From: Prochilodus magdalenae
Lineage: Eukaryota; Chordata; Actinopteri; Characiformes; Prochilodontidae
Assembly (NCBI GenBank): GCA_024036415.1
Contig: JAMWET010006552.1
Span: 70,001 to 134,000, forward strand
Reading direction: 5' to 3'
DNA length: 64,000 bases
In this document: piece by piece, positions 35,265-47,220 of the stretch
Position numbering within the stretch: position 1 is the first letter of the stretch
Layout of the letters: each line of letters begins with the position of its first letter
Program-made: the position numbers and the translations under genes
The notes under the pieces: model-generated
Told to the model about the DNA's origin: nothing
Database searches by the model: none
The model's input: only the letters and a program-made list of their open reading frames with translations

Positions 35265-36060
35265 CCCAACTTGGATTTGCATCTCAGAGACTCAAGACTC
35301 GACTCACAACCAAGAGATTTGAGACTCGGATCAGGACCCCAGAGATACAAGACTTCAAGCAGGCTCTGACCAGGAACCACAGAGACTACAGACATGACTC
35401 AGACTCAGACCCTGGATACTCAACTTGGATTGGTAATGCAAAGGTTTAAGACTCAAATGAGACTCACATCCCAGAGTCCTAAGACTTAACTGTTATCTGC
35501 ACCTCTGAGACCCAAGACACGGCACCTCAGAGACTTGAGAGTTTAATTAGGACCCCAGAGACCTGGATGCCAGATACTCAAGACTTGACTCTGACTGACA
35601 TACCTGAGACTCAGGACCAAATTTAGACTCACAACCGAGAGATTCAAAACTCGACTCACAACCAGAACACTTAAGACTTACATTAGGACCCCAGAGACTC
35701 AACCCAGACTTGCAAAGACTTAAGACTCCACTCAGACTCACACTTGAAATATGAACATAAACACTCGAGACTTGACTTAAACTCACGACCCAGAGACTTA
35801 AACTTACACCTCAGAGATTCAAGACTTGTTTTAAACTTGGACTCATAAGACTCAAGACTCGATTTTGAAGTACAACCTAAAGAATGAAGCCTCAACTCAC
35901 AACCACAAGACTTTAAGACTTGGATTAGGACCCTAGACATTTTTGACTTGACTTGGACTCAGGCTCAAACCTCAGAGACTTAGACTTAACTCTCAACCAG
36001 AATCTACCCAAGCTTGCAAGACCAAGAGGCAAGACTCAAACAATGACTATGACTCGCTCT
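35265..36060. repeat. degenerate minisatellite of gagactcaagactt type
   Basis: About 800 bp of imperfect repeats built from cagagactcaagacttgact and cagactcacaacc, in unit lengths of about 30-50 bp. Open frames on both strands are repeat-driven. Confidence 0.8.
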
Positions 36061-37369
36061 GTCTCACGTTTTTCAATTTTTTCAAAATATTTTTCAATTT
36101 TTTCACATTTTTTTCAATCTTTCTAATTAGTTAGAACTCTAGTGCCCCCCCCCCCCCATTAACTGCAGAGACCAGTGCTACCACTGCTATTGTGCTGTAT
36201 ACTGAATTTCCATGTTCTACTCATTATTTCCAGTGGGAAAGTGGACCAAGTGCTGTTTTGGAAATAGTCTGTGGTCAGGGCTGGTCAACAAGAAGCATTC
36301 CAGAAGCTTGAGTCAAAAAGTGAGTGTTGCTTTTCCAAACACTTTAGAGACCAGATCTGGAACCACAGGTATCTATTACTCCAAAGAAGAAGGGCAGCAT
36401 TGGGTTGGGGCTTCACACGGTGAACTTAAGAGGTCCTGGTCTGAATCTGAGGCACCAGGGCAGCTGGAATGTTGGTTTAACACTGTGAAGCTATAGATTC
36501 AAATAACCCTGCCTTCATCTCTGGCAGCTGTCAGCTTGCCCTCAAGCAAGACCCTTAACCCTGGACAGCTCTAGGGGTGCTTCATCAAGACACCCATGTC
36601 TCTCCTTAGCCACATTTTTTTTTTCAAGGCAGTTTAGGAGATTTCTGATGACATTTGACTAGGACTTCCATGTCCAGCAGGCATCACTGGGGTCCAGTGA
36701 TATTCAATATGCTGGCAAAAATTTTAAACTCATGAGTTTTGATGGTATTGATTCTTCTCAGAACCCTCAGGATTATGTTATTATGTTGTTGGCAGAACAT
36801 ATAAAACATAAGGTTCTTATAAAAGCAAAGCAGGTCAATAGAACCGCTCTGCTTGTAGCACAAACCTCTTTAGAAGACCATAGCCTATGTCAATGTCATC
36901 TGTCGATGCTATACGGCCACCAGATGGCACCGGTTCTTCCAGGTCCAGAAGGCAACTAGGGAAGTGGCATTTAGAAAGATGTGAGTTCTTGTAGGCCGTA
37001 TGTAGTTTGTACTGCTATGTTCCAGATTGCTGATCATTTGTCATACCTACATAAGTGTTTGCCCCCTTTGCTCCTAAAGCCCACCATTATTCTAGACCAG
37101 GACCCAAAACAGCCAAAAATGAGGAAACACCCACCTTTCCAAGAAAGAATGGACCAGATGTGTCAGCAAATATTTTCAACAAGGCTCACCAGTCCTTAAA
37201 ACCTGCCTCTGCCTCTTTATGTCTATTTAAAGATGTCAGTTTTTTTGGTGTTCTAGATTATTTCCTTTTTCTCAGTAAGAGCTTTTTGGCAGTTGCACAT
37301 CCCTTCAGGCCCATAATGTTTCACATTGGTCTAACAGTGAAAAAATGGAAGTGGAATTTCACTCATATC
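36061..37369. other. no gene recognised; possible dispersed repeat at 36375-36620
   Basis: A poly-C run lies at about 36145-36158. The ccctcaagcaagacccttaa block at 36538 resembles a widespread fish interspersed repeat. No coding gene is supported. Confidence 0.35.
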
Positions 37370-37870
37370 TTAATTGATAGTGTGCTCATCATCATTGTCA
37401 GCATGCCAAACCAAATGAGACCCCTGAGTGATGCTTTGGGGGTGTTTCTTACTTGGAAGTGGTTGAGGTCTCTGGTTGAGGTGACAGTAAATGTGAACCA
37501 CAGCACCTACACTGAGCTGATGGACAACCAGGTTTTGCCTTTGCTCGTCATCTCACAGAGAAACTTATCATTCCTATCCCTGTATTCCAAGATGACGATT
37601 CTGGCATTCACAGGGCGGCAAATGTGACTGATTGACATGATGAACATTCAGGAGCTTTCACACATCTGTACTGTCCTGCAAAATCCCCAGATACGACTCC
37701 AGGGAAGGCATCCACCAAATCTGGCCCAACTAGCACCCATTCTTTGGTGCAAGAGTGTCTGAAAATTGATGTGGCCTACATCCAGAAACATGCCCAGTCC
37801 ATGCCATATTTAATCACAGCTCCTGTTTGAGCCTGTGGAGGTATTAGACCATATTACGTATGACTCATGG
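37370..37870 (+). mobile_element. Tc1-like element relic, family C
   Basis: Translation in shifting frames gives VTVNVNHSTYTELMDNQVLP and, nearby, FQDDDSGIHRAANVTDW, the second catalytic Asp region of Tc1 transposases. The ccaccaaatctggccca end segment follows. The frame is broken several times. Confidence 0.7.
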
Positions 37871-39289
37871 TTTGTGCACTGATCTTATAATATTGACATT
37901 AAATTCTGATTCTATGTATATTAAACCTTTGAAAATGATTAAGTGGCCATCATGGTGGTACCTTATGTCTCACTGCAAGTTCACCTAGAGCCATATGCAG
38001 CCATATTTGATTCCAAAGGGATCTAGTCCCTGTATAACCTAATGACAGATGGATTATCTTAAATCTAATCTCCTCAGTAAAACCTGAAAAGCAAATATCT
38101 GTCCATTTTAACTGGACAGAAAGTAAACGAACGGTGGTTTTTGACTTTTACACTGTACTGTATATAACTGGACATCAATCTTAAGTAACAACAACAGCAC
38201 ATCTGGTTATCTGCAACAATAGAGGGCCAAATTTAACCAACCCCTTCCAGAACACATGCTTGGCACGGAGATGAGGCAGGCATCTGGTATCTATGCACAG
38301 ATGTATTTAAATACATCCAGGAAAACTAGCACTCTGAATGGGTTAAGTAGAATGACTGTTGCTGATTGGCTCCTGATACGGTCACAGAAGGTCACGGTGT
38401 AGCTCTGTCTGACGGGTTGATGTCAGGAGCATGGGTTATGAGACCTCTGTCCGTAGGTTGCTGCTGAGACTATGATATGTCTATGTTAAATACTTCACAC
38501 AGCTCGAGCCGTAATGCTAACTTCTCGGTCTGTCTCAGTTGTTGGCTTGCCTGAAACCTATGACTTATTGTGATACCAACACGTCCCGTTCAATAAAGGT
38601 TCACGAAGCTGTCTGCGTGAGTGTGTGAGGAGGGTAATATTCTCACAGTATGAGGTCATTATTCCATTTAGAGATGTTATAGAGATACAAAGCTAAAACA
38701 GAAAGCAGAATGTTGTATGTGCAGCAGTATTTAGGTACATTAACAACTTAAAATGATGTTGAATTAATTTATAGATGTTTGCAGTAGAAGGTTGAGTCCC
38801 CTGGCATGCCCAGGCCATTTACTCAGTGATGCCTAATCCAGTGAAATCCAAAAACCCCAAGGACTAGAGCAGGGACTCCCAATCCCAGCCATGTTGACCA
38901 AATCCCCTGATGTACATACCTGACCTTTCCAGTATGTGTGCTAAAGTAAGACAAACTGTGTGTATGGGGTCACCAAGACTGAGATTGGGACCCCCTTCAC
39001 TAGAGTGTCTGGGGACATCAAGTCTTGCATGTTTTACTTGGAGAATAGTAGTCTAATGGATTTAGCTTAGCTGTAGGTATAGCGCTAATTCGCATTTAAA
39101 TCAAGGGAAAGTCAATACTGTCAGTAGTCTTACTGGGCCAGATGTTTTTTTCTTAATTAGAACATCTGGGGACAGCTATGAGAAATTTTGTAAATTTTGT
39201 TGAGTAGGACCAAAGATTATAAAGCAGAAAACACAGTATAACACAGTGAATGAGAAATTCCCAAATCAGTCCTATGGCTCATGAAGGCT
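37871..39289. other. no gene recognised
   Basis: AT-rich intergenic DNA with no recognisable coding or repeat structure. Confidence 0.4.
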
Positions 39290-39735
39290 GTGTTCAAAGT
39301 GTAGGGGGCGATGGTGTGCTCATCATCATTGTCAGCATGAAAAGATGGAAGGAAAATAATGAGTCCCCTCTGTGATGTCCTGGGGGTCTTTTAATTACCT
39401 GGAATTGGGTTCTTTGGCTGAGGTGACAGTAAATGTGAACCACAGTGCCTACACTAAGCTCTTGGACAACCAGGAACATTACATTCCCATCCAGGGATCC
39501 CCAGATTTGAACCCTCTTGGAACTCTGGGGGACTACCTGGAACAACAAGTAAAAGGCCATCCACCAAATCTGGCCCAACTGCACAATTCTTTGATGCAAG
39601 AGTGTCTGAACATTGATGTGGTCTACATGCAGAAACTTGTCCAGTCAAATCCAATCACAGCTGTTACTCGTGCTCGTGAAGGTATTAGAGACTTATTAAG
39701 CCTCTGAAAATGATTAAGCACCCATCACGGCCATG
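39290..39735 (+). pseudogene. Tc1-like transposase relic, family C, C-terminal half
   Basis: From about 39370 the frame reads VTVNVNHSAYTKLLDNQ, then GSPDLNPLGTLGDYLEQQ, then QECLNIDVVYMQKLVQS, matching the C-terminal half of Tc1 transposases. In place of the usual PIENLWD the copy has PLGTLGD, so the catalytic acidic residue is lost. A deletion separates the two parts. This is the best preserved family C copy here. Confidence 0.75.
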
Positions 39736-40554
39736 CCTTATGTCTCACTTATCCTGTCACCGAAGCTCTGCAAGTTCATCTAGGGCCATTTGCCTGTCAC
39801 TGTTTACATCCTATTTTGATTCCAAAGGGATCTGAGCCCTGTGTAACGTTAGGAGGCGTCCAGAGCGGAATAATGAATAACCTAATGACGCAAATCACAA
39901 TAACATCAGGATAACAAAGAATAAACACTGGCTGAATTATTACCTTTGATGAACTCACATTTGGTTGTTGTCATGGCTCAGGACAGCTTCCAGTAAACCA
40001 CCTTCGGTTTTTCCTTTTCAATCATTAATCCAGTCAAATCAGTTCTTTGAAATGATGTTTGATATGATCATGTGTTGTTGGTTTCAAACCAGTTGCAGGA
40101 CATAGAATGGAAAACTGTATTTACATTGTTGTAGTTGAATAAGGAGAGCTCAGTACATAGCACTGCCACACCATGACCCTGTTGATCTTTCTTCAAGTCC
40201 TAAAGTCCTACTTAACGTTTTGTAATTCAGGTCTTGTGCACACGTAGACCGGTACTTTTGAAATGGGGGTTTTCCTCCTTCCCGTCCACAGGAGCACTGT
40301 TGTTGGCTGTCAAGAGCAAGCCAAACCAGCAAGCAGCAATATAACCCTAACACTAAAGCCATATTGGCCAATCAGAAGCATGACTGTCTCCCAAACCATG
40401 CACTATTAAATATACTGCTTTATTTTACTTACTATCCAGCACTGTAGAGTGTGTTTTGGGTTGCAGCCCCAGTGTTCCTGTGTAAACATGTAGCAAGTCC
40501 TGTTAGCGATGTTAAAGCTAGCACTGTTTTGTCTGCATCCCATCCACCATTGAA
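39736..40554. other. no gene recognised
   Basis: Intergenic sequence without supported features. Confidence 0.4.
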
Positions 40555-40562
40555 CACCTCAT

Positions 40563-40724
40563 TAGGGTTGCCACCTTTCAGAAATTAAAAAAAAGGACTG
40601 GGGAGTGGGGATTGGGGGCGTGGTCATGTGTGAGTGACATGTGTTCGAAATACGGAACAAATCAGAACATTTAATTGCCAAATAAAGGACGATTCCGTAT
40701 TTCACGGGATGGGTGGAAACCCTA
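40563..40724. mobile_element. compact 162-bp hAT-type MITE with perfect 8-bp duplication
   Basis: The ends tagggttgccacc and ggtggaaaccc-ta are inverted repeats with one mismatch. The flanking 8-mer cacctcat occurs at both 40555-40562 and 40725-40732. TAGGG ends and an 8-bp duplication indicate the hAT superfamily. The interior holds one cgaaatacggaacaaatc and one ccgtatttcacgggat block, the words that are amplified in the related copy at 45784-47052. No transposase. Confidence 0.85.
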
Positions 40725-40732
40725 CACCTCAT

Positions 40733-41905
40733 GTTAACAATGGAGATAATAACGCATACTCAGAGTTACGAGCCAAAAACCTGAAAACAGAGCTTCTGAG
40801 TATCTTTACCCTGGAAGGAGTTTTGCAAAACTCCATCTCAGCACCCTAAAACTGTGATTGCGCATGGACGAAAAGCCTGAGTAATATTTATGCCCCCATT
40901 CACCAGCCGAAAATCTAGTCCAGCTAAACTTTGGAAAGGCGAACTGCTCACTTTTCACACCCACTGTGTCAATAAGCCTGGTTGATGTTGATCTCTAAAT
41001 AAGGCTGGATCTTGGAACTGTAATTCAGGGTTGTTAGCTTGCTCATTTCCCTCCTGGTAGCTTCCCAAACTCTTCGACAATATGGAGCAGCTTTGCTCAG
41101 CGTATAACACTAAAGAGACTCTAAGAGAGGAGCAGCTACACCTTTATTAGCATCACAACCCCAATAGCAACCTCCAAGTGGCAGCCATGCTGGGTGACTG
41201 TATCCTTGTTTTCAAGCTAAAGCAGATCGTCTTAAACTGATTGTTTAATGTACTGTACTGTAAATGTACTGTGTGTTGATGTTCAGCTGGAAAGGCAGTA
41301 GCTAGTATAAGTTACATTAGCTACTAGCATTAGCTCCAAGCAACTAGCATAGCTAACTAAACAGTATGAGGGCGGAGCTTATTTACATGGAGGCTCATTT
41401 TATTTAGTCTATTTCCACATGTAGCGTCTGTGTGATCACCACAACACGTTCATGTGCTGAGTAGAGCAAGAGAGACTGAGCATGTCTAACCTGACAGAGT
41501 GGATTCGCTTCATCAGCCTCTTGATCTGAGCTGTTCTGGTTGTGCACACTGTACACACTGGTAACTTTACAATAAGGGTACATCTGTTAATGGCACTTAA
41601 GACAGTAATAGGCATTACTGAATAGTTCCGTAATGTAGCACTGAATCATTAATCAATAATGGAATAAATGACTAATATAATACTTGTAACTATTTATAAC
41701 TATTTATAAACCATACTAAATGCTTAAGTGCCTCAAGTCCTAAATATGTACCTCAAAACACTTGAGTTCATACCAAATTAGAAATGCGTAAATATACGTG
41801 AAGTATAGCCTAAATTTGTTATTTCAGCAATATTTATTATGTATTGTGTTGCAAAAGTGCTTAGAAGAAATGAAATAAATAAATAAATATAAATATATTT
41901 TTTTT
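40733..41905. other. no gene recognised
   Basis: Non-coding. Around 41560-41700 there are TTAATAA and ctttacaataagggtac motifs that resemble the left end of the MITE at 25045, perhaps a diverged relative. Confidence 0.35.
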
Positions 41906-41908
41906 CTA

Positions 41909-41910
<2 letters not shown>

Positions 41911-41977
<67 letters not shown>
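41911..41977. repeat. (TA)n microsatellite
   Basis: About 67 bp of TA repeat with one interruption. Confidence 0.95.
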
Positions 41978-43089
41978 TGTTTCTACCTATATATGTATTG
42001 GGATACATGCTTTTGGGAAACTGGGCCTAATTAGGTGGAACTGTGAACTACAAGTAAGATTACTCCAGGAGCCAATTAGAAAACAGAATTACACATACAA
42101 TATTTAATTATTCATTAAGACATTGTATAAGCATTTACCTAGGATTATAAACTACTTAATTCAGTTGAAAACAATTTTAGCACATATATTTATCAGTTGA
42201 CAATTAATCGGAATAATATTTAAATATTTAGTAATACAAATATCTAACTCTCTTATGTACCAGAGTGTTATCATATGCACATACAGTTTTAATAAGAATG
42301 TTTATTAGGAAGTCTGCACCATATCTGGACCATATCATATACACCCTCAGCAAAGAGGATCCCAATACTCCTTCATTCCCGCACGATTCACATCATATGC
42401 TTTGCATTTGATGGAGTGACCTCATTCGCTAAGAGCCCAAACTGTCAGTAAAGCATTATAATGAGCAGCGAAGGAAAACACAGTCTGTTGGTTTAAACAG
42501 GCATTAACGGGCAACCATGCACTCAAACTCTGTTTACCCTCAGAGGGATGATGGCATCATTGGAGCACTTTGTGAACACTTGTAATATTTAATGGGTTAA
42601 AACGGCAGAGTGTTGTTGGCGATACGGCTTAGATAGAGGCATGAAAGCTAACAGCAAAGTTCGTTGGGAGAGGTCGCTTCTTGTCAACTCTTAAACTAAT
42701 AAGGTCGCTGCCTCGGCCTTTGTTTCTTTGAGACAGACGAAACTCAGCAAGTCTGCAAATGTATTAATGCCGGAATAAATAAATCCCTCTGAATGGACCC
42801 ATGTGATTCCAGGAACTAGCGCCAGCCACCAGCTGTGGAAAAGTGGGTCAGGACGTTCCACGCCACAAACATAAATCTAAATATATGATCTCAAGGTGAC
42901 AGATGGTACATGACACAACTCGGTCACTTGGCATGACACCACTACCAGCTCTTTAAAGGCTCTCTGCTGAAACCAATATATAGTGCCCTGCTAATAGGGA
43001 TCAAAGATAACTAGAAAGGGAAAGTTCGTGAACTAACTTTAAGTTGGCTTGTGAAAGGCTGATTATTACGTTAAAACATTTCAAAGTTG
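41978..43089. other. no gene recognised
   Basis: AT-rich intergenic sequence with nothing identifiable. Confidence 0.4.
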
Positions 43090-43425
43090 AACTACCTTAA
43101 ATTAACTGCCACTCTGCCACCTTAAATTCACACCTACCACCTTAAATGTCCTGCCACCTTAAATTCATTGCCACATTAAATTCACTCCTACCACCTTAAA
43201 GTCCCTGCCACCTGAAATTTACTCCTCCCACCTTAACTTTGATGCCACCTTAAATTCACCTCTACTCTTCTAATTTCCCTACTACATTAAATTCCCTGAC
43301 ACCTTTAATTTAATCATACCACCTTAAACTCTCTGCCACCCCAATATCACTCTTACCACCCTAAATTCCCTCATACCACCTTAAATTCAATACTACCTTA
43401 AATTCACTGTTCCATATTAACTCCA
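43090..43425. repeat. ccaccttaaattcact minisatellite
   Basis: About fifteen or more imperfect copies of ccaccttaaattcactcct-type units, 16-20 bp long, pyrimidine-biased. Confidence 0.85.
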
Positions 43426-43899
43426 TTGTTTTAGCTGACACTGCTGTATGTCTGTGGGTCTGTGTGTGAGAGGCCCATTATGACATCACTTGTGGCAGTT
43501 GAGATTTGAATTCGCTCAACATTCCGCCATTCATTTCCTATGAGGAAAAAATAGTCCGAAAAACGTCTGCCGTACGAAAACCGTACGTCAGAAAGCACAA
43601 GCACACTATTTGGGTATAGGACCTACAATCCTGCAAAATTACGTGGTTCTATGTCAAAAACTGTAGGAGGAGAAACTTGCTTAAATTTTCAGCATAGAAT
43701 AAGACGAAGAAGAAGATTATGAAGAACAGTAAGGCTTTTACAAGCCAACTTAATAACCCTGGCCTAATAACCGTATGTTCACACTACCAGGCGACAAATC
43801 ACTTACCAAGTTTGTCTTTTGTGGGTGTGTTGGAGGCTGGTTGCAGTGTTACATGTGGGTGGTACAAGATCCAGGAAAGCTAGCTAGTCTTAAAAAACG

Positions 43900-44647
43900 C
43901 AAGACAAAAGATAAGATGCACAAATAGGTGCACAGAAGCAATCAACCAACAGGAATAAAGCTTGGCATACGACATTGTGAGGCATGCAAATGATTCAAGT
44001 GTCGCACTCGTGCACATGTGATGTACCTGACTGACCCAATAGCCACAATTGCAGGCATCCAATGAGCAGTGATGTCATCAGTAAGTCATCCTGTTAGGGC
44101 CAGCACCATTGGCAGATAGCTGCACTATGCTGGACTACATGCACGCAGACCGTTACGACGACTGTCCTTAACACCATGTCAATATCACCAAAGACTGCAA
44201 TGGTGTTGTGCCAGACTGTCATGGAGGGACTCATAATGGCTTAATGTCTTGATGGAGACCAACAAATCCATGTGTGAAGGCACTGTGGTCAACTCCAAGA
44301 TGAACGGTTTGTTGTTGCATATCTGACGTCCAGAAGGCCTGGTGTTACTCCACCTCCACCCCTACCGCACCATCTGCTGAAGCTGCAGGGAATATTCAAG
44401 ATGCATGAATGGCTTATCTACAACTCCATGACAAAACCTCTGGAATGTTGCGTTGGCCAACATGGCGTCTCAACACCATGCTGAGACATAACTTCGGTAT
44501 GTGTAGCTCAACAAATATGCCCATATCAGTCTAAATGTATCATCAGTTATTGTTCCTGGTAACCAGTAACCATCTTCCTTCCCAATAGCACTGCAATACC
44601 ACACCTCCTTCTGAGTGCAACCGTTCTTTTGATGATGAGTGTATATG
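43900..44647 (+). mobile_element. Tc1-like element, family A, copy 4
   Basis: It runs from gatgcacaaataggtgcac to cctccttctgagtgcaacc, with ccagactgtcatggagggac and cggtttgttgttgcatatct between. This is the longest family A copy (about 740 bp) but the frame is broken throughout. Confidence 0.7.
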
Positions 44648-45479
44648 TACAAGGACATCGAATAAACTGGGAAAAGATGAAACAGCAGTTATGGGAACTG
44701 GAACCAAATGCTGGTAGGAACAAAATGCTCAGACAGCAGGAAGCGGGGACCTCAGACCACCATGTCCACAATCGGTCAGAAGAACTGGTCACTTGACGCT
44801 CTGTTGTCTGCTAGTGTGAACATAGAGTTAGACTTGTCCTGCACTGGCTTTCATATTGTCTCAATGTCAGTTTTCTACAAGCACCAACCCTAATGAAGGA
44901 CTGAATAATGAGTGGTGGACGCAGTGGTTGAATTAGTCCAGGGTCATCTCCAGCTGAGGGATGAAAAACTCAGCTGTGTAAACACTACTGGCTTGTGAGT
45001 GTTTGCACATGTAAAATAAACCGTTGGCACATCACTACTGGAGTGATGACACCGAACAAGAGAGCATGCTGGAGGAGCCTGTAAAGTGTGACCGGAGGGA
45101 CCCACGGGCTCATCTGAGGTGAGCAAGCATCAATCACCCTTGCATTGGCCCTGGGAGACCTGTTAGGAGGCAAGGAATTTTCCTTAGGCCTCTATTAAAA
45201 GTCAAACTCTGTTTTCTTGGCAACTAAACACCTTCTGAACATGATGCGTTCCATCCGTCCAGTCCTACACTGACTGATTTATAGCCTGGGTGGACAGAGG
45301 TATCATAATCTCTTGCGCAGTGCTTCCCAATCACGGACCTGGAGTAGAATCTGAAATATTTGTCCAAATCTGACACGACCCAGCTGCTTCTATCAGGCTT
45401 GAACTGGGACCCATCCACATTCATACACACTACACTCCCCGGGCAATATATTAGGCATCTCTGTGATATTTTGGTGGGG
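44648..45479. other. no gene recognised
   Basis: Intergenic, no supported features. Confidence 0.4.
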
Positions 45480-45783
45480 GGTTAAAATGGGAAATGGGTC
45501 CTCTGATTGAGGTGCCTAGATTGAGTGCCTAGATGGAGCATCTGGACAGCCAGTTGTTTCCGTTTGCTCACCATCTTAACGAGCAACATATCTTTCCTTT
45601 TCCCTGTATTCCAAGATGCGAGACCATGCTTGCATTCACAAGGCTGCAAATGTGACTGGGTGGAATGATGAACATATAGAAGCATTCACACATCTGGACT
45701 CGCAAAATCCCCAGATTTGAATTTACTGGATGTAGGCCACATTAATGTTCAGCAATGCTGAAAATCTGTGGGACTACCTAAAA
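45480..45783 (+). mobile_element. Tc1-like relic, family C, left half, split by an inserted hAT element
   Basis: Contains gtattccaagatgcgagacc and cacaaggctgcaaatgtgac, collinear with 37570-37640, and ends in ctgtgggactacct. The sequence continues at 47051, where the same order as 39530-39720 resumes. Confidence 0.7.
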
Positions 45784-47052
45784 TAGGGTTGCCACCCATC
45801 CTGTAAAATACGAAAACGCCTTTTATTTAGCAATTAAATGCTGCGGCCCGAATTAAACCAATACGGGACGCGATTTGTTCCGTATTTCCGTAAATGTCCG
45901 TAAATTTGTTCCGTATTTCCGTAAATGCCGTAAATTTCTTCCGTATTTCCATAAATGTCCATAAATTTGTTCCGTATTTTCGTAAATGTCCATAAATTTG
46001 TTCCGTATTTCCATAAATGTCCATAAATTTGTTCTGTATTTCCGTAAATGTCCGTAAATTTGTTCCGTATTTCCGTAAATCTCAATAAATTTGTTCCGTA
46101 TTTCTGTAAATGTCCATAAATCTGTTCCGTATTTACGTAAATGTCCGTAAATTTGTTCCGTATTTCCGTAAATGTCCGTAAATTTGTTCCGTATTTCCAT
46201 AAATTTTGTAAATTTCTTCCGTATTTCCATAAATGTCCGTAAATTTGTTCTGTATTTTCGTAAATGTCCATAAATTTGTTCTGTAATTCCGTAAGTGTCC
46301 ATAAATTTGTTCCATATTTCCGTAAATGTCCGTAAATTTGTTCCATATTTTCGTAAATGTCCGTAAATTTGTTCCGTATTTCCGTAAATCTCCATAAATT
46401 TGTTCCGTATTTCCCTAAATGTCCATAAATTTGTTTCGTATTTTCATAAATGTCCGTAAATTTGTTCCGTATTTCCGTAAATGTCATAAATTTGTTCCGT
46501 ATTTCCGTAAATGTCATAAATTTCTTCCGTATTTCCATAAATGTCCATAAATTTGTTCCGTATTTTCGTAAATGTCCATAAATTTGTTCCGTATTTCCGT
46601 AAATGTCCATAAATTTGTTCCATATTTCCGTAAATGTCCGTAAATTTGTTCCATATTTCCGTAAATGTCCGTAAATTTGTTCCGTATTTCCGTAAATCTC
46701 CATAAATTTGTTCCGTATTTCTCTAAATGTCCACAAATTTGTTTCGTATTTTCATAAATGTCTGTAAATTTGTTCCGTATTTCCGTAAATGTCCGATATA
46801 CACGTCTGTCACACACACACGAATGATCACAATCTCTCTCAAAGCTCCCCATAGACTCAGTTCAAATACGGGATGCCCTTTGTTCCGTATTACCGTAAAT
46901 GTCCGATAAACATGTGTGTCACACATCACTCTGCCCCAAACAATCGCGCCCCCCTCCCCGAATCAGATCAAATACAGGATGCGATTTTCGACCACGTCAT
47001 TCACACATGACCCCCCGTCCTTTATTTTCATTTCTGAAAGGTGGCAACCCTA
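45784..47052. mobile_element. hAT-type element carrying a 31-bp satellite array
   Basis: It begins tagggttgccacccatcc and ends ttctgaaaggtggcaaccc-ta, inverted repeats of about 13 bp. Flanking 8-mers are acctaaaa (45776-45783) and acctgaaa (47053-47060), one mismatch apart, consistent with an older hAT duplication. Its right arm, inverted, matches the left arm of the compact element at 40563 (ccacctttcagaaat). About 900 bp of the interior is a 31-bp tandem array. No transposase is present. It interrupts a Tc1 relic. Confidence 0.8.
45890..46800. repeat. 31-bp satellite array (about 29 copies)
   Basis: The unit is ttccgtatttccgtaaatg plus tccgtaaatttg, 31 bp, with nested ccgtaaat / ccataaat subrepeats. 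Because 31 is not a multiple of 3 and the unit lacks stops on the minus strand, open frames of up to 300 codons run through with a 31-residue period (NKFTDIYGNTEQIYGHLRKY). These are not genes. Confidence 0.92.
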
Positions 47053-47220
47053 ACCTGAAACAACCAGTAAAACACCAGGGAAGGCATCCACCAAATCTGG
47101 CCTAGTTCTTTGATGTAAGAGTGACTGAACATTGATGTGGCCTACATCCAGAAACCTGTCCAGTCCATGCCAAATCGAACCACAGCTGTTGTTCGTGCTG
47201 GTGGAGGAGATACATGCTAT
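47053..47220 (+). mobile_element. Tc1-like relic, family C, right half
   Basis: It resumes with cctgaaacaaccagtaaaac and cagggaaggcatccaccaaa, then cttgtccagtccatgcc-like sequence, collinear with 39535-39690. It was one piece with 45480-45783 before the hAT insertion. Confidence 0.7.
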
